Below are positions 1 through 10,175 of a DNA stretch of 64,000 nucleotides, one piece after another. Below the pieces are notes generated by a model, which worked only from the letters and a program-made list of their open reading frames with translations, ran no database searches and had not been told where the DNA came from. A program made the position numbers and the translations under genes. Position 1 is the first letter of the stretch. Each line of letters starts with the position of its first letter. Origin of the DNA: Quadrisphaera sp. RL12-1S (GTDB lineage Bacteria > Actinomycetota > Actinomycetes > Actinomycetales > Quadrisphaeraceae); NCBI RefSeq assembly GCF_014270065.1, contig NZ_JACNME010000001.1, positions 674,545 to 738,544 on the forward strand. The letters are read 5' to 3'.

Positions 1-848
1 TCGGCGGTGAGGGACGTGCCGTCGGCCAGCACCAGCGTCACCGGCCCTGAGTCCCCGTCGCGGCTCACGGAGGAGGCCCGGGCGTGCAGCCGCACGTCCA
101 CGCCGTCCTCGCGGAGCGCGTCCGCCACCAGCTCGCCGGCCTTCGCCTCGGACTTCGCGAGCAGCGTCGAGGACGCCACGAGCGTGACCCGCGACCCGAG
201 CCGGGCGAAGGCCTGGGCCAGCTCGCAGCCCACCACGCCGGCACCGAGCACCAGCAGGCTGGCGGGCACCTCGGTGGCGCTGGTGGCCTCCCGGCTGCCC
301 CAGCGGGGGGTGTCCTGGAGCCCGTCCACCGGCGGCAGGGACGGCGTCGAGCCGGTGGCGACGACCACGGCGCGGCGGGCGGTGATCGTCGTCGTCGAGC
401 CGTCCGGGGCCGTCACCTCGACGCGCTTCTCCCCCGCGAGGCGGCCGTGGCCGCGGACCGCGGTGATGTCGGCGCCGGCGGCCCACTCCACCTGCGAGCC
501 GTCGTCCCACCCCGAGGTGAAGGAGTCGCGGCGGGCCAGCACGGCGGCGACGTCGACGTCGCCGGCCACCGCCTCCTTCGCCCCCGGCAGGCGGCGCGCC
601 GCGGCGAGCGCCTGCGTCGGGCGGATGAGCGCCTTGGACGGCATGCACGCCCAGTAGGAGCACTCCCCGCCGAGCAGCTCGGACTCGACGAGGACGGCGC
701 TCAGCCCGCCGCGTACGGCGCGGGCGGCGGCGTTCTCCCCGACCGGGCCGCCGCCGATGACGACGACGTCGGCCTCAGGGACGTCGGCGGCCGCCGTCGT
801 CCCCTCGTCGGAGGGGTGCAGGTCGTGGGTGTGCGAGGGCGTGGGCAC
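1..848 (-). CDS. Pyridine nucleotide-disulfide oxidoreductase (partial, 3' end outside window)
   Basis: Reading the minus strand from a GTG at 848 gives an open frame running off the left edge. Near residues 32-40 is the FAD-binding motif GGGPVGENA. At about 61-72 is the redox-active disulfide motif GGECSYWACMPSK, with cysteines near 63 and 68. A second Rossmann motif, VLGAGVVGCELAQ, follows near residue 190. This is the class I flavoprotein disulfide reductase layout (dihydrolipoamide dehydrogenase or mercuric-reductase-like). The substrate cannot be named because the C-terminal dimerisation domain is outside the window. The start is uncertain: GTG at 848 has a GGGAGG only one base upstream, and an in-frame GTG lies at 857. 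It follows purC by 27 bases and may be cotranscribed with it. Confidence 0.85.
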   Translation of the reverse strand, partial: MPTPSHTHDLHPSDEGTTAAADVPEADVVVIGGGPVGENAAARAVRGGLSAVLVESELLGGECSYWACMPSKALIRPTQALAAARRLPGAKEAVAGDVDVAAVLARRDSFTSGWDDGSQVEWAAGADITAVRGHGRLAGEKRVEVTAPDGSTTTITARRAVVVATGSTPSLPPVDGLQDTPRWGSREATSATEVPASLLVLGAGVVGCELAQAFARLGSRVTLVASSTLLAKSEAKAGELVADALREDGVDVRLHARASSVSRDGDSGPVTLVLADGTSLTA

Positions 849-875
849 GCCTCCCACGGTGCCTGATGGTCGCGA

Positions 876-1817
876 CTACTGCCAGCGGCGCCCGGTGAGC
901 CGCTCGTACGCCTCGACGTAGCGGGCGCGGGTGCGCTCGACCACCTCGTCCGGCAGCGCCGGGGGCGGCTCGGCGGAGGTGCGCGACCACCCGGACGCGG
1001 GCGAGGTCAGCCAGTCCCTGACGTACTGCTTGTCGAAGCTGGGCTGGGCGCGACCGGGCTGCCACCCGTCGGCGGGCCAGAAGCGGGAGGAGTCGGGGGT
1101 GAGCAGCTCGTCCCCCAGGACCAGGGAGGCGGGGTCGGCCGGGTCGCCGTCCGGGTCCAGGCCGAACTCCACCTTGGTGTCGGCCAGCAGCACGCCGCGC
1201 TCGGCGGCCACGGCGGCGCCGCGGCTGTACAGCTCCACCGTCACGTCGCGCAGCTGCGCCCCGCGCTCGGCGCCCACGAGCGCCGCGACACCCGCCTCGT
1301 CGACCGGCTCGTCGTGCAGGCCCACCGCCGCCTTGGTGGTGGGGGTGAACAGGGGGCTGCGCAGCCGGTCGCCGTCGTCGAGGCCCGGCGGCAGCTCGAC
1401 GCCGGCGAGCGAGCCGGTGGCCCGGTACTCCGCCAGCCCGGAGCCGGTGAGGTACCCGCGGGCGATGCACTCCACCGGGAGCATGTCGAGGCGCCGCGCC
1501 ACCGTGGCCCGGCCCGCGAACCGCGCCGGGACGCCGTGCTCGGGGCCGGCGCCCACCACGTGGTGGCGCACCAGGCCCCAGCCCTCCAGCTGCTCGAACC
1601 ACCACAGGCTCAGCGCGGTCAGCAGCGCGCCCTTGTCGGGAATGGGCGTGGCCAGCACGTGGTCGTAGGCGCTGATGCGGTCGCTGGCGACGAGCAGCAG
1701 CAGCGACGGGTCGTCGGTGGAGGTGTAGAGCTGGCGCACCTTGCCGGCGTGCAGCGGTCGCCAGCCCGGCACCTCGGGCTGCGGGTCGGGTGCGGCGTCG
1801 CCGGGGAGCGTGGTCAC
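876..1817 (-). CDS. purC: Phosphoribosylaminoimidazole-succinocarboxamide synthase (SAICAR synthetase)
   Basis: This enzyme joins aspartate to CAIR using ATP, giving SAICAR in de novo purine synthesis. The 313-residue frame has the family's N-terminal GKVRQLY motif (residues 25-31), the central ECIARGYLTGSG motif and the DTKVEFGLD motif near residue 213, all expected for ATP and substrate binding. Its length is usual for the longer type of PurC. It starts with a GTG that overlaps the stop of the upstream membrane protein by four bases (GTGA at 1814-1817), so translation is probably coupled. purD and purA lie upstream on the same strand, though a 181-base gap at 3775-3955 separates the purD block. 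Confidence 0.96.
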   Translation of the reverse strand: MTTLPGDAAPDPQPEVPGWRPLHAGKVRQLYTSTDDPSLLLLVASDRISAYDHVLATPIPDKGALLTALSLWWFEQLEGWGLVRHHVVGAGPEHGVPARFAGRATVARRLDMLPVECIARGYLTGSGLAEYRATGSLAGVELPPGLDDGDRLRSPLFTPTTKAAVGLHDEPVDEAGVAALVGAERGAQLRDVTVELYSRGAAVAAERGVLLADTKVEFGLDPDGDPADPASLVLGDELLTPDSSRFWPADGWQPGRAQPSFDKQYVRDWLTSPASGWSRTSAEPPPALPDEVVERTRARYVEAYERLTGRRWQ

Positions 1818-2923
1818 CCGTCAAACCCTGGCAGGGGCGTCCCGCTCAGCGGCGCGGGGGTGGGCAGACCGCGGACGGCGTCCGCCGCCCAGCGCACCGC
1901 CAGGTCGGCCTGGTCCACGCTGAGCAGGGGCACCGACGCGGGGGTGCCGGCCGCGCCGACGGCCGTCGAGGCGACGGAGAACGTCCACCGCTGCTCCACC
2001 ACCAGGACCGCCTGGTGGATGGTGACCACCCGGGCGGGCGCACCGCCCCCCTGCTCGCCCGGTGCGCTGAGCAGCCGCTCCCAGGACCGCAGCGCCACCG
2101 CCTGCTGCTCCCCGGACGGGCTGGTGACGGTGCGCACCGTGCAGGCGGGCACCGCCGAGCCGTCGTGGCCGTCGGGCACCGCGACCGCCCCGGCGACGGC
2201 GCACGGGTCGGTGACCTCCGGCGTCGTCAGCGGCGTGGTGATGCGCCAGGCGACCGTGGAGACCGGCGCGCTGCCCACCGCCAGGCCCACCACCTGCGTC
2301 CCCGCCACCGCCGGCACGGTCACCGCGGTGCCGGGGACGACCTCGCCGCCGTCGCCGTCGTCGCTGGCGGTGGGCTGGGCCGTCCGCTGGGAGTCCAGCA
2401 GCCGGGGCTCGCCGTCCCCCGTGCGCTGCGCGGTGGTGCGGACCGTCCGGGTGGTGGCGGTGGACCAGTCCAGGTCGGGCAGCCGCGGCGCGGCGCCGGC
2501 GAGAGCCTTGGCCATGACCTGCTGCTGGAAGGCGAGGTCCTCCGGGAGCAGCAGGAGCGCGTCGAGCTCGTGGCGGGCGTGGTCGGCGGAGCGGCGCTGC
2601 TCCTCCCGCCAGGCGGCCGACTGCGCGTCGGCCCTCGCCGCCTGGGCGGCGTTCTGGGCGGCGGCCAGGAGCTGCTCGCGCTGCTGCTCGTGCCGGACGA
2701 GGGACAGGGCGACGACGACGACGGCCGCGCTGGCGGCAGCGGCCAGCAGGAGGCGCCGGCGGCGACCGCGGGGTTTCGTCCCGGGGACGACGGGTCCGAC
2801 CGCGTCCCGCTCGTCGTCGAGGTCGTCGTCGAGGTCGTCGTCGAGGTCGTCGTCGAGGTCGCGGTCGAGGTCGGAGCTGTCGTCGAGGTGGACGGTGCCG
2901 CGTCGCGAGCCCGGGCGGCTCAT
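1814..2923 (-). CDS. Membrane-anchored protein of unknown function, paralogue of its upstream neighbour
   Basis: The 369-residue protein begins with a hydrophilic, strongly acidic region of repeated Asp-Leu-Asp units (about residues 16-40). A basic stretch (RGRRRR) and one hydrophobic helix (about 57-75) follow, then a long alanine- and glutamine-rich extracellular part. This is a type II membrane topology with a short cytoplasmic tail. No enzyme motif was recognised. The gene upstream has the same architecture and similar downstream motifs, including a shared region around proline, a DPCAV or TPCQVP cysteine and a CTVRTV or CRVLA segment, so the two look like diverged duplicates. It overlaps the upstream gene and purC by four bases each. 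The function is unknown; placement with purC may be only operon neighbourhood. Confidence 0.75.
   Translation of the reverse strand: MSRPGSRRGTVHLDDSSDLDRDLDDDLDDDLDDDLDDERDAVGPVVPGTKPRGRRRRLLLAAAASAAVVVVALSLVRHEQQREQLLAAAQNAAQAARADAQSAAWREEQRRSADHARHELDALLLLPEDLAFQQQVMAKALAGAAPRLPDLDWSTATTRTVRTTAQRTGDGEPRLLDSQRTAQPTASDDGDGGEVVPGTAVTVPAVAGTQVVGLAVGSAPVSTVAWRITTPLTTPEVTDPCAVAGAVAVPDGHDGSAVPACTVRTVTSPSGEQQAVALRSWERLLSAPGEQGGGAPARVVTIHQAVLVVEQRWTFSVASTAVGAAGTPASVPLLSVDQADLAVRWAADAVRGLPTPAPLSGTPLPGFDG
2811..2875 (-). repeat. Tandem 12-bp repeats encoding an acidic Asp-Leu tract
   Basis: The unit gtcgtcgaggtc on the plus strand repeats about four times in a row with degenerate edges. On the coding (minus) strand it encodes DLDD units in the cytoplasmic tail of the 1814-2923 protein. 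Such a tract can change length by slippage. Confidence 0.7.
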
Positions 2924-3774
2924 GACGAGCCCGTCGAGGTCAGGAGGGCCGCGGCGGCGGCGCCGAGGGCCGGGCCGTCGAGCGGCAGCGGTGCGCCCCC
3001 GGTGCTCCAGACGGCCACCGAGGCCGCGCGACCGCCGCTGACCAGCACCACTTCCCGCACCTGCTTCGCCCCGGTACCGGTGCCGGAGCTGCCCTCGCGC
3101 GCGGCCGTGCCCCGGGCGCCCGCGGCCAGGACGCGGCAGGCGAGCGCGGCGTCACCGCCGTCCTCCCAGCTCCAGTCGGTGATCCGCACGGCGGGGACCT
3201 GGCAGGGGGTCTTCCCGCTGCTCTCGGGGAGCCCGGTGATGAGCCGGTAGCCGATGCGCTGCCCCGCTGACACCGCTGACACCGCTGACGTGCCCGGGGC
3301 CTGGGGCCAGACGCCCACGACCTGCAGGTCGAGCGGGTCGTCGGCGCGGGCGGCCTGCGGCCCGAGGTCGGCGGGCCCCCACACGGGACCGCCGTCGGTG
3401 GCCGGGGGACCGGCGGTGGACTCCGGACCTGCCTCGGGGCCGGTGGAGGTCGGGAGCGGGGTGGGGGTCACGGCGGCGGTGACGGCCCGGCTGGCGGACC
3501 TGACCTGCCACAGCCGCTGCTCGAGGGCGTTCGCGCGCGCCCGGCCCTCGTCCCAGCGCTGCTCCTGCGCGGCGGCCGCGGCGGCGGCGCGCTGCGCGGC
3601 GACGGCGGAGCGGTGCTGCCACGCGCCCGCGGCCACCGACCCCACCACGACGAGCACGGCGACCAGGGCAGCGGTGCGGGCGCGGACCCGGCGGCGGGGA
3701 CCCCGGGGCGGTCCGGGCTCGTCGTCGGCCGCGGACAGGTCGACGAGCTCGACCTCGCCTGCGCTGGCGGCCAC
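2920..3774 (-). CDS. Membrane-anchored protein of unknown function (paralogue of 1814-2923 product)
   Basis: The 284-residue protein has a short acidic N-terminus, a basic PRRRVRART stop-transfer stretch, one hydrophobic helix at about residues 34-52, and an alanine/glutamine-rich extracellular segment likely to be a coiled coil (about 55-90). A threonine/proline-rich linker leads to a folded C-terminal region with three cysteines. The downstream gene has the same order of elements. Its stop overlaps that gene's ATG (ATGA, 2920-2923), so the pair is probably translated together and may form a complex. No known domain was recognised, and a function cannot be assigned from sequence. Confidence 0.72.
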   Translation of the reverse strand: MAASAGEVELVDLSAADDEPGPPRGPRRRVRARTAALVAVLVVVGSVAAGAWQHRSAVAAQRAAAAAAAQEQRWDEGRARANALEQRLWQVRSASRAVTAAVTPTPLPTSTGPEAGPESTAGPPATDGGPVWGPADLGPQAARADDPLDLQVVGVWPQAPGTSAVSAVSAGQRIGYRLITGLPESSGKTPCQVPAVRITDWSWEDGGDAALACRVLAAGARGTAAREGSSGTGTGAKQVREVVLVSGGRAASVAVWSTGGAPLPLDGPALGAAAAALLTSTGSS

Positions 3775-3844
3775 AGCGCATCATCACCCCGCGGCGGTCC
3801 GTCCTGCTACCGCGGTGCTCTCCCGACCCCAGCGGCCACCATCC

Positions 3845-3914
3845 ACGATCATGCAGCTGAGCGCCACGACCTCCGCGGCGAGAGCTGCGACGTGACGCTC
3901 AGGCGCATGATCGT
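3845..3914. repeat. Imperfect inverted repeat in the gap between purD and the membrane-protein/purC operon
   Basis: The arms 3845-3863 (acgatcatgcagctgagcg) and 3896-3914 are reverse complements at 17 of 19 positions, separated by 32 bases. The gap 3775-3955 contains no gene. The element lies downstream of purD and upstream of the membrane-protein operon on the minus strand, so it could be a terminator-like structure after purD or an operator for the next operon. The loop is long for a simple intrinsic terminator. Confidence 0.55.
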
Positions 3915-3955
3915 CGGGAGGGCTGCGTCGGTCCTGCCGGCGCGGCGGGCCGGCG

Positions 3956-5254
3956 TCAGCCGACGGTCAGGGCGCCCTCGGCAGCGGCGGCGGCGATGTC
4001 GGTGCGCCACTGGCCGCCCTCGAGCGAGACGCCCTGCAGCCGGTCGTAGGCGGCGGTGCGCGCTGCGGCGAGGTCGGCGCCGGAGCCGACCACCGACAGC
4101 ACCCGGCCACCGGCCGAGACCAGCTGGCCGCCGGCGTCGAGCGCGGTGCCCGCGTGGAGCACCCAGGCGGCCTCACCGGAGGTCCCCGCCTCCGCCCCGG
4201 TCAGCGCGCCCCCCGTCCTCGCGGACACCGGGTACCCGGGCGCGGCCAGGACGACGACGACGGCGGCGCCGCGCGACCAGCGCAGCGGGCCGACGTCGGC
4301 GAGGTGCTCGGCCAGCCGACCCGTGGCGCAGGCCCGGAGCAGCGCACCCAGCGGCGTGCGCAGCCGCGCGAGCACGACCTGGGTCTCGGGGTCCCCGAAG
4401 CGGGCGTTGAACTCCACCACGCGCACGCCGCGGGACGTCAGGGCGAGCCCGCAGTACAGAACGCCGGCGAACGGGGTGCCGCGGCGGCGCATCTCGTCGA
4501 CGACGGGCTGCGCGACCCGCTCCACCACCTCCTCGACGAGGCCCTCCGGGGCCCAGGGCAGCGGCGAGTAGGCGCCCATGCCGCCGGTGTTGGGGCCCTC
4601 GTCACCGTCGAGGGCGCGCTTGAAGTCCTGCGCGGGGGCCAGCGGCACCACCGTGGTGCCGTCGGAGAGCACGAACAGGGACACCTCGGGCCCGTCGAGG
4701 AAGTCCTCGACCACCACCTGCGCGCCGTCGCGGGACAGGCAGGCCGCGGCGTGCTCGAGGGCCTCCTCGCGCGAGGACGTCACGACGACGCCCTTGCCAG
4801 CCGCCAGGCCGTCGTCCTTGACCACGTGCGGGGCGCCGAACAGGTCCAGCGCCTCGGCGACCTCCTCCACGGTCGTGCAGACCCGGGCCATGGCCGTGGG
4901 GACACCCGCGGCGGCCATCACCTGCTTGGCGAAGGCCTTGCTGCCCTCGAGCTCCGCGGCGTCGGCCGACGGCCCGAAGCAGGCGATCCCGGCGGCGCGG
5001 ACGGCGTCGGCGACGCCCGCCACGAGCGGCGCCTCAGGGCCGACGACGACGAGGTCCACGCCCAGCTCCTGGGCCAGCGCGGTGACGGCGTCGCCGTCGC
5101 ACGGGTCCACCGGGAGGCAGCCGAGCACGCCGGGCTCCGCGGCCGGGCCGGGCCCGCCGGGGGCCACCCAGACGGCGGTGACGGCCTCGTCGGAGGCCAG
5201 GGACCGGGCCAGGGCGTGCTCGCGCGCGCCCGAGCCGATGACGAGGACCTTCAC
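3956..5254 (-). CDS. purD: Phosphoribosylamine-glycine ligase (GAR synthetase)
   Basis: PurD condenses phosphoribosylamine with glycine using ATP, the second step of purine synthesis. From GTG at 5254 the protein is 432 residues, normal for the family. It opens with [15 protein letters not shown], followed by the [13 protein letters not shown] motif and SKAFAKQVM at the start of the ATP-grasp domain. Further motifs are [34 protein letters not shown] and [13 protein letters not shown] longer open frame extends upstream to 5644, but it is a shadow of the aminotransferase gene. The GTG overlaps the aminotransferase stop (GTGA, 5251-5254), which supports this start and translational coupling. Confidence 0.96.
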   Translation of the reverse strand: MKVLVIGSGAREHALARSLASDEAVTAVWVAPGGPGPAAEPGVLGCLPVDPCDGDAVTALAQELGVDLVVVGPEAPLVAGVADAVRAAGIACFGPSADAAELEGSKAFAKQVMAAAGVPTAMARVCTTVEEVAEALDLFGAPHVVKDDGLAAGKGVVVTSSREEALEHAAACLSRDGAQVVVEDFLDGPEVSLFVLSDGTTVVPLAPAQDFKRALDGDEGPNTGGMGAYSPLPWAPEGLVEEVVERVAQPVVDEMRRRGTPFAGVLYCGLALTSRGVRVVEFNARFGDPETQVVLARLRTPLGALLRACATGRLAEHLADVGPLRWSRGAAVVVVLAAPGYPVSARTGGALTGAEAGTSGEAAWVLHAGTALDAGGQLVSAGGRVLSVVGSGADLAAARTAAYDRLQGVSLEGGQWRTDIAAAAAEGALTVG

Positions 5255-6687
5255 GAGCCGAACGCCTCGCCGAGGGCGGCGTCGAGCTGGGCCAGGCCCC
5301 AGCGGGCCTCGTCGTCGCTGGTCGTGCAGGGGGGCACCACGTGGGTGCGGTTGCCGTTGACGAACGGCAGGAGGCCGCGGGACAGGCACGCCTTCGTGAA
5401 CGCGGCCATCGGGGCGTTGGCCGCCCCGGTGGCGCCGGCGGGCACCACGGGCTCGCGGGTCTCCCGGCTCTTCACCAGCTCCACGGCCCAGAACACGCCG
5501 GTGCCGCGGACCTCGCCGACGACGTCGTGCCGGTCGGCGATCTCGCGCAGCGCGGGGCCGATGACGTCCTCGCCGAGGTGGTGGGCGTGCTCCACCAGGC
5601 GCTCGTCCTCCATGGCGCGGATGGTCGCCACGGACGCGGCGCACGCCAGGGGGTGGCCGGAGTAGGTCAGGCCGCCGGGGAAGGCGCGCTCGTCGAAGGT
5701 GGCGGCGACCTCGTCGGACAGCACCACGGCACCCAGCGGGACGTAGCCGGAGTTGACGCCCTTGGCGATGGTCACGAGGTCGGGGTCGATGCGCTCGCCG
5801 TCACCGTGCACGTCGTACCCGAACCACGTGCCCGTGCGCCCGAAGCCGGCCATGACCTCGTCGAGCACGAGCACGATGCCGTGGCGACGGGTGATCTCCC
5901 GCACCCCGGCGAGGTAGCCCGGCGGCGGGACCATGATCCCCGCGGTACCCGGCACGGACTCCAGGACGAGCGCCGCGATGGTGCTCGGCCCCTCGAGGGC
6001 GATGACCTGCTCGAGGTGCTCCAGCGCCCGCTGGCACTCCTCCGCCTCGGTGGTGGAGTGGAACACCGACCGGTACAGGTACGGGCCGAAGAAGTGGACG
6101 ACCCCCTCCGCGCCGGAGTCGTTCGCCCAGCGCCGCGGGTCCCCGGTGAGGTGGATCGCCGTCTGGGTGTTGCCGTGGTAGCTGCGGTAGCGGGCCAGCA
6201 CCTTGCGGCGCCCGGTGTGCTGGCGGGCCGCGCGCACGGCGTTCTCGTTGGCCTCGGCACCGCCGGTGGTGAAGAACACCTTGTTCAGGCGGCTGCCCGG
6301 CAGGTGGGAGGTGATGAGGCGCGCGGCCTCGCCGCGCACGTCGACGGCGTGCTGCGGGGCCACGGTGGCGAGCCTCGCTGCCTGCTCGCCGATCGCCGCG
6401 ACCACCTTCGGGTGCCCGTGCCCGACGTTGGTGAACACCAGCTGGCTGGAGAAGTCGAGCAGCGGCCGGCCCTCGGCGTCGTACACCCAGGAGCCCTCGG
6501 CGCCGGTGACGACCATCGGCGAGATGAGCTTCTGCGCCGACCACGAGTGGAAGACGTGCGCGCTGTCGAGCTCGCGGGTGCGGGCGACGGCGGCGGCGTC
6601 CACCGGGCGCGACGGCGGGACGACGCTCGCCGCCGACGAGCCGGTCCCGCCCGTCGGCGCCGGGGTGGTGACGGCGGTGCTCGGCAT
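5251..6687 (-). CDS. Class III (subgroup II) PLP-dependent aminotransferase
   Basis: This is a 478-residue omega-amino-acid or taurine-type transaminase. Visible motifs are [17 protein letters not shown] (about 77-93), [14 protein letters not shown] (142-155), [11 protein letters not shown] (168-178), the cofactor aspartate in [14 protein letters not shown] (273-286), and the PLP-binding lysine K309 in [14 protein letters not shown]. The family moves an amino group between an amine or beta/omega-amino acid and pyruvate or a keto acid. The exact substrate is not readable; taurine-pyruvate and beta-alanine transaminases are the nearest motif matches from memory. It sits between purA (5 bases away) and purD (4-base overlap), an unusual insertion in a purine operon. 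Confidence 0.9.
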   Translation of the reverse strand: MPSTAVTTPAPTGGTGSSAASVVPPSRPVDAAAVARTRELDSAHVFHSWSAQKLISPMVVTGAEGSWVYDAEGRPLLDFSSQLVFTNVGHGHPKVVAAIGEQAARLATVAPQHAVDVRGEAARLITSHLPGSRLNKVFFTTGGAEANENAVRAARQHTGRRKVLARYRSYHGNTQTAIHLTGDPRRWANDSGAEGVVHFFGPYLYRSVFHSTTEAEECQRALEHLEQVIALEGPSTIAALVLESVPGTAGIMVPPPGYLAGVREITRRHGIVLVLDEVMAGFGRTGTWFGYDVHGDGERIDPDLVTIAKGVNSGYVPLGAVVLSDEVAATFDERAFPGGLTYSGHPLACAASVATIRAMEDERLVEHAHHLGEDVIGPALREIADRHDVVGEVRGTGVFWAVELVKSRETREPVVPAGATGAANAPMAAFTKACLSRGLLPFVNGNRTHVVPPCTTSDDEARWGLAQLDAALGEAFGS

Positions 6688-6692
6688 CTGGC

Positions 6693-8009
<1,317 letters not shown>

Positions 8010-8130
8010 TCATTACCTCCCGAGGCTAGCGGGTGAGGAGCCCGCCGCCCGAATCCGCCGTCGGGGCCCCTGGTGCCGGTCCGGACGCAGGTCCGCTGGC
8101 AGATCCGGGGGGTGCTGCGACCCTGGCCCC

Positions 8131-9099
8131 GTGAGCAGCCACGCGCCCGACCGACCGGCGGAGGCCGTCCGCGCGGCCCTGGCGGTGGTGAACTCCGGTG
8201 CCGGGTCGGCGCGGACGCCCGCAGCGCGCGACGCCCTCGCCGTGCTGGGCGCCTCGCTGCCCCCGGGGGGTCTGGAGGTGGCGCGCACGCAGGGCCCCGA
8301 GGACCTGCGCCGGGCGCTGGCGGGGCTCGGCGGACGCCGGCTGGTGGTGCTGGGCGGCGACGGGTCCGTGCACGCGGCGATCGGCGCGCTGCACGCCCTG
8401 GGCGGGCTGCAGCGCCTGCGGTCGGTCGGGCCGGTCGGCGTGGTGCCGCTGGGCACCGGCAACGACCTGGCCCGCAGCCTCGGGCTGCAGGTGGGCGACG
8501 CGGCGCTGGCGGCGCGGACCGCCCTGGAGGGTCGCCCCTCGCCGGTGGAGCTGGTGGAGTCGGTCGACGATCACGGGCGGACCGGCGGGGTGGTGGTCAA
8601 CGCCGTCCACGCCGGCATCGGCGTCTCCGCCTCGAAGCGCGCGCAGAAGGCCAAGAAGGTGCTCAGGGCTCTGGCCTACCCCGCGGGAGCCGTGGCCGCG
8701 GGGGTCGCGGCCAGACCGTGGCACCTGCGCGTGGTGGTGGACGGCGAGGAGGTCCACGACGGGCACGAGGGCGTGCTCCTGGTGGCGGTCAACCTCGGCA
8801 GCACGGTGGGCGGCGGCGCGCGGCTGTCACCCGCGGCCACGCCGCACGACGGCCTCGTCGACGTGGTGGTCTCGGCCGCCACGGGGCCGTTGGCCCGAGC
8901 GGGCTTCGCGGCGGCCATGGTCCGCGGCCAGCACGTCGAGCGCCGGGACACCGCCGCGCGGCGCGGCGCGGACGTGCTGGTGGAGGCCGTGGACGGCCGT
9001 CCTTTCGAGGTCAACGCCGACGGCGACCTGACGGAGCCCCGCACCCGCTGGCGCTGGCGCTGCGTGGGTGACGCCTGGCAGGTGCTCGTACCCCGCTGA
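8131..9099 (+). CDS. Diacylglycerol/sphingosine kinase-type lipid kinase
   Basis: The 322-residue protein has the DAGK catalytic fold. The nucleotide-binding GGDGSVH lies at residues 75-81, PLGTGNDLARSLG at 106-118, and a C-terminal beta-rich domain includes VNLGSTVGGGARLSP and DGLVDVVV. A family member would phosphorylate a lipid such as diacylglycerol, or a polyprenol, at the inner membrane face. The start chosen is GTG at 8131 because the frame upstream to 7669 is a shadow of purA. The substrate is not evident; DagK and YegS-like enzymes share these motifs. Convergent with the FAD oxidase gene at 9126. Confidence 0.88.
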   Translation: MSSHAPDRPAEAVRAALAVVNSGAGSARTPAARDALAVLGASLPPGGLEVARTQGPEDLRRALAGLGGRRLVVLGGDGSVHAAIGALHALGGLQRLRSVGPVGVVPLGTGNDLARSLGLQVGDAALAARTALEGRPSPVELVESVDDHGRTGGVVVNAVHAGIGVSASKRAQKAKKVLRALAYPAGAVAAGVAARPWHLRVVVDGEEVHDGHEGVLLVAVNLGSTVGGGARLSPAATPHDGLVDVVVSAATGPLARAGFAAAMVRGQHVERRDTAARRGADVLVEAVDGRPFEVNADGDLTEPRTRWRWRCVGDAWQVLVPR

Positions 9100-9125
9100 G
9101 CGGCAGCGGGTCGCGGGCCAGCGGG

Positions 9126-10175
9126 TCAGGCGAGCCGCTCGGCCAGCTCCCGCCCGAGGTCGCGCCCTGAGCGCCAGGCCTGCTCCACGCGCGGCTTGCC
9201 GCTGGGCGTGGCCGCCCACGCGTCGCCGCAGACGCCGAGGAGCCCGCCAGCCACGGCGGTGAGGAGGTGCGGCCCGTCGTGCACCTGCGTCGGCGCCGCG
9301 AACGACCACCGGTGGGACGCGGCCGACCGCGGCGGCGGCACCTCGCCCGCGGGCACGCCCAGGAGGTGCGGCAGGCGCGCGAGCACGGGCGCGACGAGGG
9401 ACTCGGGGTCTCCGAGGGCCCCGCGCGCGGCGTCGGCGGTGGTGTGGGCCACGAGCACGGGCGCGCCGTCACCGCGGCGCGACCCGTCGTCGGCGAGCAG
9501 GGACACGAGGTCGTCGTCCGCCACGAAGCCGGCGTCGAGGGTGGGCCACCACGCGGCGTCCCACGCGGCGTAGACGGTGATCACGGCGTTCCACGGGCGC
9601 GAGAGCACCCGGCGCGCGCTGGCGAGGCCGGGCGAGGCCTCCACGTCGAGCACCCGGCCGGCCTGCGGGTCCGGCATGGCCAGCACGACGGCGTCCACCG
9701 CCTCGCCGTCCACGGCGGGCAGGCCGTCGACCACGCCCACCGAGCGGACCGCGCGCTGTGAGCTGGTGTCGAGACCCTCGGCGAGCCGGTCCACCAGGGA
9801 GCGCAGCCCGGCGGGTGCGCTCCAGCGCTGCGGGCCGGTGGTGGAACCCCGGGGGCCGTCCGGCCCGAGCAGGCCGAGGGTGTCGGTCCAGGGACGGGCG
9901 AGGCCGTCGGTGCTCCAGCCGGCGGCCAGGGCGGCGAAGTCGGGGTCGGAGACCGTGAAGTAGGCGGCCCCGGTGTCGACCAGGTGCTGCGAGCCGTCGG
10001 CCAGGTCCACCCGGCGCACGCCGAGGCGGCCACCGAGGCGTCGGCCCCTGTCGACGACGCGGACCTCGACGCCCGCGGCGCCCAGCGCCTGCGCGCACGC
10101 GACGCCGGAGATGCCCGCGCCCACGACCACGACCCTGGCGGGGCGTCCGCGACCGGCCGCGCTCGACGCGGTCAC
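9126..10175 (-). CDS. FAD-dependent amine-oxidase-like NAD(P)/FAD protein (renalase-like)
   Basis: The 349-residue protein begins with a dinucleotide-binding motif, VVVVGAGISGVACAQALG, near residues 12-29. RGRRLGGRLGVRR follows (the GG doublet of flavin monoamine oxidases), then a HLVDTGAAYFTV segment and a C-terminal FAD contact in GLLGVCGDAWAA. This pattern is that of short bacterial renalase-like or amine-oxidase-related proteins; the substrate is unknown. The GTG start at 10175 overlaps the stop of the DUF3151 gene (GTGA, 10172-10175), so the two are coupled. Confidence 0.83.
   Translation of the reverse strand: MTASSAAGRGRPARVVVVGAGISGVACAQALGAAGVEVRVVDRGRRLGGRLGVRRVDLADGSQHLVDTGAAYFTVSDPDFAALAAGWSTDGLARPWTDTLGLLGPDGPRGSTTGPQRWSAPAGLRSLVDRLAEGLDTSSQRAVRSVGVVDGLPAVDGEAVDAVVLAMPDPQAGRVLDVEASPGLASARRVLSRPWNAVITVYAAWDAAWWPTLDAGFVADDDLVSLLADDGSRRGDGAPVLVAHTTADAARGALGDPESLVAPVLARLPHLLGVPAGEVPPPRSAASHRWSFAAPTQVHDGPHLLTAVAGGLLGVCGDAWAATPSGKPRVEQAWRSGRDLGRELAERLA

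Noticed and set aside
3956..5644. PurD frame extending upstream to 5644
   Set aside because: The first 130 codons are low-complexity Arg/Gly shadow of the aminotransferase gene; real PurD starts VKVLVIGSG at 5254.
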